Assembly: GCF_044762655.1 (NCBI RefSeq)
Contig: NZ_JBIWER010000007.1
Span: 62,001-126,000 of the forward strand
DNA from: Psychrobacillus sp044762655
GTDB lineage: Bacteria; Bacillota; Bacilli; Bacillales_A; Planococcaceae
Direction: 5' to 3'
DNA: 64,000 bases
Shown here: positions 1 to 7,037 of the stretch, piece after piece
How the letters are laid out: each line of letters starts with the position of its first letter
Position numbering within the stretch: the first letter of the stretch is position 1
Translations under genes and position numbers: made by a program
The notes under the pieces: generated by a model
What the model was told of the DNA's origin: nothing
The model's database searches: none
The model's input: only the letters and a program-made list of their open reading frames with translations

Positions 1-26
1 TTATCTAAAAAATGATCAATTGACAT
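1..26 (-). CDS. mcsB: McsB protein arginine kinase, N-terminal 8 codons only (runs off left edge)
   Basis: An ATG on the minus strand at 24-26 opens a frame (M-S-I-D-H-F-L-D) that continues off the window. It overlaps the end of mcsA by 11 bases and is preceded by an excellent ribosome binding site (GGAGGTGA, about 36-43, 8-9 bases upstream). McsB follows McsA in the ctsR-mcsA-mcsB-clpC operon of Bacillales, and known McsB proteins start in a similar way (MSL..F). Identification rests on position, start context and these few residues. Confidence 0.75.
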
Positions 27-561
27 CAGTTTGGTCACCTCCTGTAGAAAGTTGACTTTCCAAGTCCCTAGCTTCATCTCTCAGCTTTGCGGCCACCTCA
101 AAGCTTTCACTTTCAATCGCTTCTTTCATTTGTGAGCGAATTATTTCTATACGTTTTTTTATAGCAATTTTTTCCCCTAGCGCACCTGGAGCCTTTCCAA
201 TATGCGTCGTATTGCCATTATGAAGTCTTTTAAATACATTTGGTAACTGTGGACGGAAACTGTTGTAGCAATTGGCACAACCAAATTTTCCTTCATCTAA
301 AAACCGTTGAATTGACCAACCACATTCATCGCAAACAATCATGTTTTTTTGTTGTTTTTGTTGCATTGGTTGTTGTTCTGTTTGACTAAACCAGTTCGAT
401 AATAGTTGATGTAGAGATAATGGATCTTGTTTGTACTCTACATAAAACGGGTGGAGGCTATTTGCACAGACCTCACAATAATGTCTTTCAAAGTGTTCAC
501 CATTATGCACTTGCGTAACCGTTACTTTCGCTGGTCTTTGCTTACAATTTTCACAAATCAC
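16..561 (-). CDS. mcsA: McsA, zinc-binding activator of the McsB arginine kinase
   Basis: The 181-residue protein has four CxxC pairs (CENC near residue 3, CEVC near 28, CDEC near 77, CANC near 95) and a C-terminal UVR-type coiled segment (about residues 130-170). This is the standard McsA layout. In B. subtilis McsA binds metal through these cysteines and activates McsB, which marks CtsR and damaged proteins with phospho-arginine for ClpCP. It lies 17 bases downstream of ctsR and overlaps the start of mcsB, so it is the second gene of the ctsR operon and should share its heat-shock control. Confidence 0.95.
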   Translation of the reverse strand: MICENCKQRPAKVTVTQVHNGEHFERHYCEVCANSLHPFYVEYKQDPLSLHQLLSNWFSQTEQQPMQQKQQKNMIVCDECGWSIQRFLDEGKFGCANCYNSFRPQLPNVFKRLHNGNTTHIGKAPGALGEKIAIKKRIEIIRSQMKEAIESESFEVAAKLRDEARDLESQLSTGGDQTDVN

Positions 562-578
562 CTTTCAACACACCCCGT

Positions 579-1052
579 TCATTTTTCACTTTTTTCATAC
601 TTTAATGTTAATAACATGGCACATAAAATACGTGACCGTAGTTCATCTCTTGCTGGTAGTGGGATAGCTAGAGTCGTTCGATTTAAAGCTGCTAAAATGA
701 GTTTTGCTTCACGCTTAGAAATAACATCCTCATCGATTAACCGAAAAACGATATCTTCCGTTACAGATTCTGAAGCCCCATTTTCTAGTGTTTGTATAAT
801 ATGCTCTATTAAATCAGCTTTTGTATGAGCTCGAACGCGGAGGATTCGAATATATCCCCCTCCACCTCGTTTACTTTCTACTAAGTATCCGCGGTCTTGG
901 GTAAATCTTGTATTGATTACATAATTTATTTGAGATGGAACACACTGAAATTTTTCTGCAATTTCACTTCGCTTAATTTCAATTTGTTCCTTACTTCCTT
1001 CTTCTATAATTGCCTTCAAATACCCTTCAATTATGTCAGATATATTTTTCAT
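579..1052 (-). CDS. ctsR: CtsR, class III heat-shock repressor
   Basis: The frame is open from 1070, but the ATG at 1052 is preferred: it gives the usual N-terminus (MKNISDIIEGYLK) and has AGAGGTG five to six bases upstream. The 157-residue product has the CtsR winged helix-turn-helix (about residues 20-75) with the glycine-rich wing RGGGGYI, and the C-terminal dimer domain. CtsR represses clp genes and its own operon until McsB inactivates it. The promoter just upstream holds a consensus CtsR heptad pair, so autoregulation is directly supported. It is first in the operon before mcsA and mcsB. Confidence 0.96.
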   Translation of the reverse strand: MKNISDIIEGYLKAIIEEGSKEQIEIKRSEIAEKFQCVPSQINYVINTRFTQDRGYLVESKRGGGGYIRILRVRAHTKADLIEHIIQTLENGASESVTEDIVFRLIDEDVISKREAKLILAALNRTTLAIPLPARDELRSRILCAMLLTLKYEKSEK

Positions 1053-1078
1053 CTTCTCACCTCTTCTCACAAACTGAC

Positions 1079-1126
1079 TTTGACTAACTTTGACTATATT
1101 ATAACGAGATTTTTTCGCATGTGCAA
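1079..1126 (-). promoter_or_regulatory. ctsR promoter with CtsR operator
   Basis: Read on the minus strand, TTGCAC (1121-1126) and TATAAT (1098-1103) are separated by exactly 17 bases, a good SigA promoter. Immediately downstream lies the direct repeat AGTCAAA-GTT-AGTCAAA (1079-1095), which matches the CtsR consensus RGTCAAANANRGTCAAA at all heptad positions. It covers the expected transcription start, consistent with repression by blocking RNA polymerase. Confidence 0.92.
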
Positions 1127-1144
1127 TTGATACGATTTGCCCTT

Positions 1145-1182
1145 AAAAAGAAGAAAAAACTACAAACAGTCGTTTGTAGTTT
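1145..1182 (-). terminator. Intrinsic terminator after the acetyltransferase gene
   Basis: An 11-bp perfect stem (1157-1167 with 1172-1182, four-base loop) is followed on the minus strand by a T-rich tract. It ends the rsgA-acetyltransferase transcript before the ctsR promoter. Confidence 0.85.
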
Positions 1183-1209
1183 AGGATATATCAAAATGAA
1201 TATTCATAT

Positions 1210-1674
1210 TCAATAAATCTTTTTTTCCTCATATGTCAGTTGTATGATATAGAAATCCGGTTCTACTTCAATTTCCGCTAATTTTTTAAAATTATATCTC
1301 TCATATAACGTGATTGCAGGTACATTTTTTGCACCAGTTGATACAACTACCTTTTTATCATTAGCCTTGACTGTTAATAGATAGTTTACTAATTCCGATG
1401 CAATCCCTTTCCGAAAATGATTAGGGTCTACTACAAGTCTACATATATCAATCAGTTCATTTGTATCTTCATAAGAAATAAAACCTACCAATTTCGAGCC
1501 ATCCAATTTTCCAATAAATAGTTCGTTGGAATTTTTTATATCTTCTACAGTGTCCAAAAGCTGTGGAATCCCATCAAATCCGATTAAATCAGCTTCTACT
1601 TTATACGCTGGTAATTGAATTGACAAAATACATTCAGCGACCTTTTCTTCCTTGTGATTGATTAACTGAATCAT
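1210..1674 (-). CDS. GNAT-family N-acetyltransferase
   Basis: The 154-residue protein has the GNAT fold. Motif A is recognisable in VDPNHFRKGIASELVNYL (about residues 91-108), which binds acetyl-CoA, and the C-terminal segment ALTLYERYNF-like (NVPAITLYERYNF) matches the GNAT motif B region. The acceptor substrate cannot be told. Start ATG at 1674 follows GAGGTAACGG. It lies 20 bases after rsgA on the same strand and is probably co-transcribed with it; a strong terminator follows. Confidence 0.85.
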   Translation of the reverse strand: MIQLINHKEEKVAECILSIQLPAYKVEADLIGFDGIPQLLDTVEDIKNSNELFIGKLDGSKLVGFISYEDTNELIDICRLVVDPNHFRKGIASELVNYLLTVKANDKKVVVSTGAKNVPAITLYERYNFKKLAEIEVEPDFYIIQLTYEEKKIY

Positions 1675-1694
1675 CCGTTACCTCACATCTAAAA

Positions 1695-2750
1695 TTAGAT
1701 TTTCTTTTTATAATTATTTCGTTGAGACTTCGTAATTTGCTTCCATTTATTCGTTTCTGCTTTTTTAGCTACTGCATCGTTTTTTCGATCGATATGCGCA
1801 AGTTCTCTCATTAGTTTTACATAGCTTTTATAGCGTTCTTGTTTAAGCACACCGGTGTAAATAGCCTTCTGAATCGCACAGCCTGGCTCTTTTACATGCT
1901 GACAATCACGAAAACGACATGTTAACGCGAGCTCTTCGACATCCTGGAAGCTAGCGCTAACCCCATCGCTCGTATCCCAAAGCTGAAATTCTCTCATACC
2001 AGGCGTATCGATCAGTAAACCACCTTCTGGTAATAACGTCAATTCCCTATGCGTTGTCGTATGACGTCCTTTACTATCATCTTCTCTAATATCATTCACA
2101 GTCATTACTTCAACACCTGACAATGCGTTTATTAAAGAGGATTTCCCTACACCAGAGGATCCGAGTAATGCACCTGTTTTATGAGCAGCCAACAGATTTC
2201 CTAGTTGTTCAATACCCTCTCCTGTAACACTACTCACTGCAAATATGTCAACACCAAATGCAATAGCTTCTACTTCTTTTATATAATACCCTATGTCATC
2301 GCAGGCATCTTTTTTCGTTAACACTACAACGGGTGTTGCTCCTGAATCCCATGCCGCCAATAAGTATCTCTCTAATCTACGGACATTGAAATCATGATTG
2401 AGCGACATCACTAGAAATACAAAATCAACGTTAACCGCAATTAATTGTATTTCGGTCGTCAATCCTGCCATTTTCCTCGAAAACTGTGAGCTACGAGGAA
2501 GTACTTCATGAATAATTCCTTTTTCTTCGCCTGGCATTTGTTCAAGGACAACCCAGTCTCCAACTGCCGGAAATGCTTCTCTTCCATGCTCGAACTTAAA
2601 TTTACCAGAAAGTGAGCAGAGTAGCTCCCCTTCATTGGTGATCACTCTATATAAATTTTTATGCTCTAGCAGCACGCGACCAGCAATTCCACTGCCTGTC
2701 ATTTTTTCTTTCCAATTACTATTCCAACCATATTGTTCGATTAAATTCAA
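1695..2750 (-). CDS. rsgA: RsgA-type ribosome small-subunit-dependent GTPase
   Basis: This is a circularly permuted GTPase of 351 residues: OB-fold about 20-95, then G4 (TKKD, 145-148), the P-loop GSSGVGKS (197-204), G3 DTPG (248-251), and a C-terminal zinc finger with Cys278, Cys283, His285 and Cys291. RsgA acts late in 30S assembly. It is longer than B. subtilis YloQ (about 298) and resembles the second, YjeQ-like copy seen in Bacillales, so a canonical yloQ may also exist elsewhere. The start is TTG at 2750 behind AGGAGGAAGTTAAA. Only 25 bases separate the start from an intrinsic terminator, so transcription must enter by reading through it (see leader). Confidence 0.93.
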   Translation of the reverse strand: MNLIEQYGWNSNWKEKMTGSGIAGRVLLEHKNLYRVITNEGELLCSLSGKFKFEHGREAFPAVGDWVVLEQMPGEEKGIIHEVLPRSSQFSRKMAGLTTEIQLIAVNVDFVFLVMSLNHDFNVRRLERYLLAAWDSGATPVVVLTKKDACDDIGYYIKEVEAIAFGVDIFAVSSVTGEGIEQLGNLLAAHKTGALLGSSGVGKSSLINALSGVEVMTVNDIREDDSKGRHTTTHRELTLLPEGGLLIDTPGMREFQLWDTSDGVSASFQDVEELALTCRFRDCQHVKEPGCAIQKAIYTGVLKQERYKSYVKLMRELAHIDRKNDAVAKKAETNKWKQITKSQRNNYKKKI

Positions 2751-2775
2751 TTTAACTTCCTCCTAATTTTCATAT

Positions 2776-2812
2776 AAAAAAACCATGACTGCACGAATCA
2801 GCAGCCATGGTT
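2776..2812 (-). terminator. Intrinsic terminator/attenuator directly upstream of rsgA
   Basis: On the minus strand a 12-bp stem with one G-U pair (arms about 2801-2812 and 2781-2792, 8-base loop) runs into seven T residues (2776-2782). It ends 26 bases before the rsgA start codon, leaving no room for a separate promoter. The upper 5' arm, loop and first base of the 3' arm (2792-2803) can pair over 12 bases with 2877-2888 inside the upstream leader ORF. Confidence 0.85.
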
Positions 2813-2844
2813 CCCCGATCATTAGTAAAGAAGCGTATATCTGT

Positions 2845-2910
2845 TTAGAGAAATACGGAGTGGGACATCATGAACTTACTGATTCGCGGATACGTATATA
2901 CATTTGCCAT
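2845..2910 (-). CDS. 21-codon leader peptide upstream of rsgA (putative)
   Basis: ATG at 2908-2910 is preceded by a strong Shine-Dalgarno (AAGGAGTGAGG, nine bases from AAGGAG to ATG) and the frame closes with TAA at 2845-2847. The peptide begins MANVYTYPRIS and ends HSVFL. It has its own promoter upstream and an intrinsic terminator 32 bases downstream, the classic geometry of a translated attenuator leader. The SD core GGAGTG (2918-2923) can also pair with CACTCC (2857-2862) near the end of the ORF. I do not recognise the peptide. Translation is inferred, not shown. Confidence 0.6.
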   Translation of the reverse strand: MANVYTYPRISKFMMSHSVFL

Positions 2911-2941
2911 AATTCCTCACTCCTTCCTTTAAGTTATTTTC

Positions 2942-2971
2942 AGAATACTACAAGTATTAATACTTCGTCAA
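2942..2971 (-). promoter_or_regulatory. Promoter for the leader-rsgA transcript, with a 14-bp palindrome in the spacer
   Basis: Minus strand: TTGACG (2966-2971), 18-base spacer, TATTCT (2942-2947). The spacer contains the perfect palindrome AAGTATTAATACTT (2952-2965), which could be a repressor site. Transcription would start about 25 bases upstream of the leader ORF. Confidence 0.65.
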
Positions 2972-3012
2972 TCTAAATTATGCAAAATAATATTTGTAAT
3001 ATGGACACTGTA

Positions 3013-3972
3013 TTAATTATATAGATGACAGGCCACGAAATGACCAGGCTCTTGTTCCTTCCAAGCAGGTCTTTTTTCCGCACATATGGACATCGCATGT
3101 GCACATCTTGTGCGGAACACACAACCCGAAGGTGGATTTATCGGGCTCGGAAGTTCTCCATGCAATAGAATACGTTCCCGTGCTTCCTCTATATCAGGGT
3201 CTGGAATAGGAATCGCAGATAACAAAGCCTGTGTATACGGATGAAGCGGATTTTCATATAATTGACGACTCGTGGTCAGTTCCACCATATGCCCCAAGTA
3301 CATGACCCCTATTCGATCCGAGATATACTTGACCATCGATAAATCATGCGCGATAAACAAATAAGTAAGATTTTTTTCTTTTTGCAGCCGCTGGAGCAGC
3401 TTTACTACTTGCGCTTGAACAGATACATCCAATGCAGAAATGGGCTCATCTGCAATGATAAACTCAGGATCTAACGCCAAAGCCCGTGCAATGCCGATTC
3501 GTTGACGTTGACCTCCCGAAAATTCATGAGGATATCGATTTGCATGGTCTTTGTTAAGCCCAACATCTTCTAGTAATTCATACACTCTAGATTTTAACTC
3601 TTCTTTTTTATATAGTTTATGTATTTCCATCGGTTCGGCAATAATTTCAAATACAGTGGAACGTGGATTTAAGGATGCATACGGATCCTGAAAGATCATT
3701 TGCACCTTTTTCAAATACCCTGTTCTTTCTTTGTCACTCATCTCATGCACATTTTTATCTTCAAACAGTACTTTTCCCTCTGTTCTATTGTACAATCCCA
3801 AAATAGTTCGGCCCGCTGTCGATTTACCACAACCCGATTCTCCTACTAGACCAAATGTTTCTCCTTTGACGATATCAAAGCTTATCCCATCAACAGCCTT
3901 TAAGGTCTCCCCGTGTCCAATGTCAAAATGGCGTTTCAGATCTTGAACAGATAACAGAACTTTTCCCGTCAT
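3013..3972 (-). CDS. ykfD: YkfD-like oligopeptide ABC transporter ATPase
   Basis: The frame is open to 4011, but the ATG at 3972 (MTGKVLLSVQDLKRHF) follows GAGGGGGGAT and clears the upstream gene by 13 bases. The 319-residue product has Walker A GESGCGKST, the signature SGGQRQRIGIARAL, Walker B EFIIADEP and the C-terminal OppF-type Cys-rich segment (CVFRTRCAHAMSIC) typical of dipeptide/oligopeptide ATPases. It closes the dpp-ykf operon, in the same place as ykfD in B. subtilis, and probably works with the DppBC permease alongside DppD. Confidence 0.92.
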   Translation of the reverse strand: MTGKVLLSVQDLKRHFDIGHGETLKAVDGISFDIVKGETFGLVGESGCGKSTAGRTILGLYNRTEGKVLFEDKNVHEMSDKERTGYLKKVQMIFQDPYASLNPRSTVFEIIAEPMEIHKLYKKEELKSRVYELLEDVGLNKDHANRYPHEFSGGQRQRIGIARALALDPEFIIADEPISALDVSVQAQVVKLLQRLQKEKNLTYLFIAHDLSMVKYISDRIGVMYLGHMVELTTSRQLYENPLHPYTQALLSAIPIPDPDIEEARERILLHGELPSPINPPSGCVFRTRCAHAMSICAEKRPAWKEQEPGHFVACHLYN

Positions 3973-3985
3973 GTAAATCCCCCCC

Positions 3986-4912
3986 TCAAACGGCATATCT
4001 TCTAACTGCACAAATTTCCTTTTCTAACTTAGATCCCGCTAACACTAAAATTTCTACTGTTTTCCCAGTTGAATGCGAGTGCAAAAGCTGTCCATTCCCA
4101 TAATAAAACCCAACATGCCTAACTGGTCCAGTCCCTTCATCATTTGCAAAAAACAGTAAGTCCCCAACTTTCCAAAGAGAAGAGTCAAGTATAGATATTT
4201 CTTCTCCCATTTTAGCTTGGTCACTTGCATCTCGAGGTATTATAAACCCACAAGCCTTCAGCATATTATACGTAAAACCTGAACAATCATAGCCATATGG
4301 AGACATGCCACCCCAAAGGTAAGGCAAGTCTAAATAATTTTCCCCTAAAACTACTGCCTCTTCTACGGTCCTTTTTGGAATCTGCTCCACAGAAGGTGCA
4401 AATTGAGCATGTGCTTTGGATAGTAAAGCTTTGCCGTGTGGTGTATGGACGGTATAAAATACTTCATCCTCTGACACTATTGGTAGAATAGTATTAAATG
4501 GTAAAACTAGTAGCGGCTTATTTTGTAAATCCCATAGTTGAGCTTTTCCAGACGAAACTCTTGCGATACCTTTAGAATCTGCTTGTTCAGCAGGCTGTAT
4601 TTGTGCTAGTGGAATCCACCCTGGATAACCCCTACTATCTTTTTTAGATGGCTGCCAAAGAGCAACAACTTTTGCCCATTCCCCTTCTATCTCTTCCACA
4701 AGCACTGGCTCTCCGTAAAGAAGCTGTGTTTGCACACGATTTTCATTACATAAAGCTAGTCTTTCTTTGTATGGCAATGCCTCAAGCCATTCCCCTAATA
4801 ACACAGGATTTGAGATTCCTGGACTATCTATATCTCTAGCAGAATTAGGTTCAGTCCAAATAGTTCCTACCTTTACAGCGCAAACCCATTCTTTCGTTTC
4901 ATCAAATGGCAT
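3986..4912 (-). CDS. ykfC: YkfC-like gamma-D-glutamyl-L-diamino acid endopeptidase (NlpC/P60)
   Basis: The 308-residue protein has N-terminal SH3-like segments and a C-terminal NlpC/P60 domain with the nucleophile Cys in YDCSGFTYN and a His in VRHVGFYYGNG. There is no signal peptide, so it acts in the cytoplasm. B. subtilis YkfC hydrolyses the gamma-D-Glu-L-diamino acid bond of murein peptides carrying a free N-terminal L-Ala. The start ATG at 4912 has AGGAGG ten bases upstream. It sits between ykfB and ykfD, as in B. subtilis. Confidence 0.93.
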   Translation of the reverse strand: MPFDETKEWVCAVKVGTIWTEPNSARDIDSPGISNPVLLGEWLEALPYKERLALCNENRVQTQLLYGEPVLVEEIEGEWAKVVALWQPSKKDSRGYPGWIPLAQIQPAEQADSKGIARVSSGKAQLWDLQNKPLLVLPFNTILPIVSEDEVFYTVHTPHGKALLSKAHAQFAPSVEQIPKRTVEEAVVLGENYLDLPYLWGGMSPYGYDCSGFTYNMLKACGFIIPRDASDQAKMGEEISILDSSLWKVGDLLFFANDEGTGPVRHVGFYYGNGQLLHSHSTGKTVEILVLAGSKLEKEICAVRRYAV

Positions 4913-4923
4913 CTTTTTGCCTC

Positions 4924-6006
4924 CTAATCCAAATTCACATGTGCAATCCCTAAACCTGGTTCGTTGGAAAATGTCATATTACTTTTTTTATAGATTACTC
5001 CACCGACTATTAAATCATTTGCTAGCATTAATGGTGCATCAAAGTCGAAATAGCGAATATTTGCCTTACTTGCGGCAAAATGTGCAGCTGCTGTGATACC
5101 TAATTTTGTTTCAATCATACTCCCAACCATACATTTCACGCCGTTTGCCTCTGCAAACGTATTAATCTTTTGCGCGTTATAAATACCTCCGGACTTCATC
5201 AGCTTTATATTAATCAAATCAGCAGCTCGTGTTTCTAGAACTTGTTTTGCATCCTGCACAGAAAAAACACTTTCATCTGCCATAATTGGAGTATATGTAC
5301 GATCAGTAACATACTTTAATCCTTCTAGATCCCAAGCAGACACTGGCTGCTCTACAAATTCGATGGATAGACCTGCATCCTCCATTAAACCAATTGCTTT
5401 TACCGCCTCTTTTGCATTCCACCCCTGGTTAGCATCGAGTCTGAGCTTTGGTGTCATTCCCACACGTTCTCGAATAGCACGAATACGTTCGATATCATCC
5501 TTTATAGCACCAATCCCTACCTTGACCTTTAAAACATTAAATCCATCCTTTATGTACCGTTCGGCATCATCCGCCATCTCGGTAGGGTCATTCACGCTAA
5601 CTGTGAAATCGGTTTCTAGTGTATCCCGGTAACCTCCGAGAAATTGATATAAAGGAACACCAGCATACTTAGCAAGTATGTCATGAATAGCCATGTCTAC
5701 AGCTGCTTTAGCACTCGTATTTCTTACTAAGACCGTGTTTAGTTTCTGAAACACCTGCTCACTTTGTAAAATATTCATACCGATTAACTGAGGAGCAATT
5801 ATTTCGTTAATAGCGTAGCGGATACTATCCATCGACTCTCCAGTAATTACATGGGTTGGTGGCGCTTCTCCATAACCAACTATTCCATCACTTGTCGTAA
5901 TAGTCACATACACCGAGTAAGCCGTTGTCACCGTTCGTAAAGCAGTTTTAAATGGTTTAGTCAGCGGAATCGCCACATCAACAGTTTCAATCGATTTTAT
6001 ATACAA
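4924..6006 (-). CDS. ykfB: L-Ala-D/L-Glu epimerase (YkfB)
   Basis: This enolase-superfamily protein of 360 residues has the catalytic KxK lysine pair in VLKVKVG (about 160-166), metal ligand LDANQGW, the second ligand region EFVEQP and third MADES, and the opposite-face lysine in NIKLMKSGG. B. subtilis YkfB epimerises L-Ala-D-Glu to L-Ala-L-Glu during murein peptide recycling. It is 12 bases from ykfA and 11 bases from ykfC in one transcript. Confidence 0.94.
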   Translation of the reverse strand: MYIKSIETVDVAIPLTKPFKTALRTVTTAYSVYVTITTSDGIVGYGEAPPTHVITGESMDSIRYAINEIIAPQLIGMNILQSEQVFQKLNTVLVRNTSAKAAVDMAIHDILAKYAGVPLYQFLGGYRDTLETDFTVSVNDPTEMADDAERYIKDGFNVLKVKVGIGAIKDDIERIRAIRERVGMTPKLRLDANQGWNAKEAVKAIGLMEDAGLSIEFVEQPVSAWDLEGLKYVTDRTYTPIMADESVFSVQDAKQVLETRAADLINIKLMKSGGIYNAQKINTFAEANGVKCMVGSMIETKLGITAAAHFAASKANIRYFDFDAPLMLANDLIVGGVIYKKSNMTFSNEPGLGIAHVNLD

Positions 6007-6018
6007 GCTTCGCTCCCC

Positions 6019-6942
6019 CTATTCCACTCCAGGTAATATGGTTAAAGACATGTTATTCGCATCTAGTTCTGCTTCTATCCCAAGTGGTACTGCAAAATGA
6101 GGCTCGCAATGCCCGATTTTAAATCCTTTCACCGCAGGTTTTCCTAGTTTACCAATATAGTGATCAAACACTTCATCTAAAGACAAAGTAATCTTTCTTT
6201 TTTTAGGCTCGGCATCACTAAAATCTCCAATCACAAAGCCAGCAGCTGCATCTAAAATACCGGCCTGACGAAGTTGGTTTAACATACCATCGACTTTGTA
6301 AGGCTCTTCTCCCACATCTTCTATAAAAAGAAGTTTTCCTTTTGTATTTACTTCATATTTTGTACCTACACCATTAGCCAGTAATGATAAATTGCCTCCT
6401 GTTAGTTCTCCTCTAACAATACCAGGAGAAACTTGTGTCAATGGAGAGATTGCTTCGGTATAAAACAACTCCATCGGATTAAACAACTGTTGAAACATTT
6501 TTTTAGATAGCTCGGAGAAAGTATCTTTACCCACATCCGATGCTAACATTGGTCCATGGAAGGTAACGATATCCGAGTATAAGTTCATCCCTGTATGCAG
6601 AAAGGTTATATCCGAGTAGCCCCAAAATACTTTTGGATTTTCATGCATTAATTGAAAATCGATTTGATCTGTATAACGCGCAGAACCATAACCACCACCT
6701 GCACAAATAATTCCTGCGATATTGGGATTAGCGAACATCTCGTGTAAATCTTTTAAACGTTCCTCATCAGTACCAGCTAAATAACCATGTACATTTTCTA
6801 CACTTTTTCCAAGCTGATAAGATAAGCCCAACTCCTCTAAAAAGGAAAACGAACGCTTTAAGTTATCTAAATTGGGTGGACTGGAGGGAGCAATAATTCC
6901 AATAGTATCTCCTTTTTGCAATCGTTTCGGGCGAATTTTCAT
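6019..6942 (-). CDS. ykfA: LD-carboxypeptidase (YkfA, peptidase family S66)
   Basis: The 307-residue protein shows the S66 pattern: GGGYGSAR, the nucleophile serine in WGYSDITFLH, a glutamate in FIEDVGEEPY and histidine in GHCEPHFAVPLG. Family members cut L,D-bonds in murein tetrapeptides or related peptides in the cytoplasm, and no signal peptide is present. Start ATG at 6942 has AAAGGAG upstream. It follows dppE after a hairpin, as in B. subtilis. Confidence 0.93.
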   Translation of the reverse strand: MKIRPKRLQKGDTIGIIAPSSPPNLDNLKRSFSFLEELGLSYQLGKSVENVHGYLAGTDEERLKDLHEMFANPNIAGIICAGGGYGSARYTDQIDFQLMHENPKVFWGYSDITFLHTGMNLYSDIVTFHGPMLASDVGKDTFSELSKKMFQQLFNPMELFYTEAISPLTQVSPGIVRGELTGGNLSLLANGVGTKYEVNTKGKLLFIEDVGEEPYKVDGMLNQLRQAGILDAAAGFVIGDFSDAEPKKRKITLSLDEVFDHYIGKLGKPAVKGFKIGHCEPHFAVPLGIEAELDANNMSLTILPGVE

Positions 6943-6964
6943 CTGTTATTTCTCCTTTATACTC

Positions 6965-7000
6965 TATGTAAGAAAAGGGCGGCACCAAAGGAGGCACCGC
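6965..7000 (-). terminator. Partial terminator between dppE and ykfA
   Basis: On the minus strand GCGGTGCC and GGTGCCGC form an 8-bp stem with a six-base loop (about 6979-7000), followed by CCTTTTCT. It lies between dppE and ykfA and probably reduces readthrough, giving more binding protein than recycling enzymes. Confidence 0.65.
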
Positions 7001-7037
7001 GACCTTTCTATAATCACTTAATTAGGCTCTTACGCTT

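Noticed and set aside
427..828. 133-codon plus-strand frame antisense to mcsA and ctsR
   Set aside because: A shadow of two well-identified genes with no start signal.
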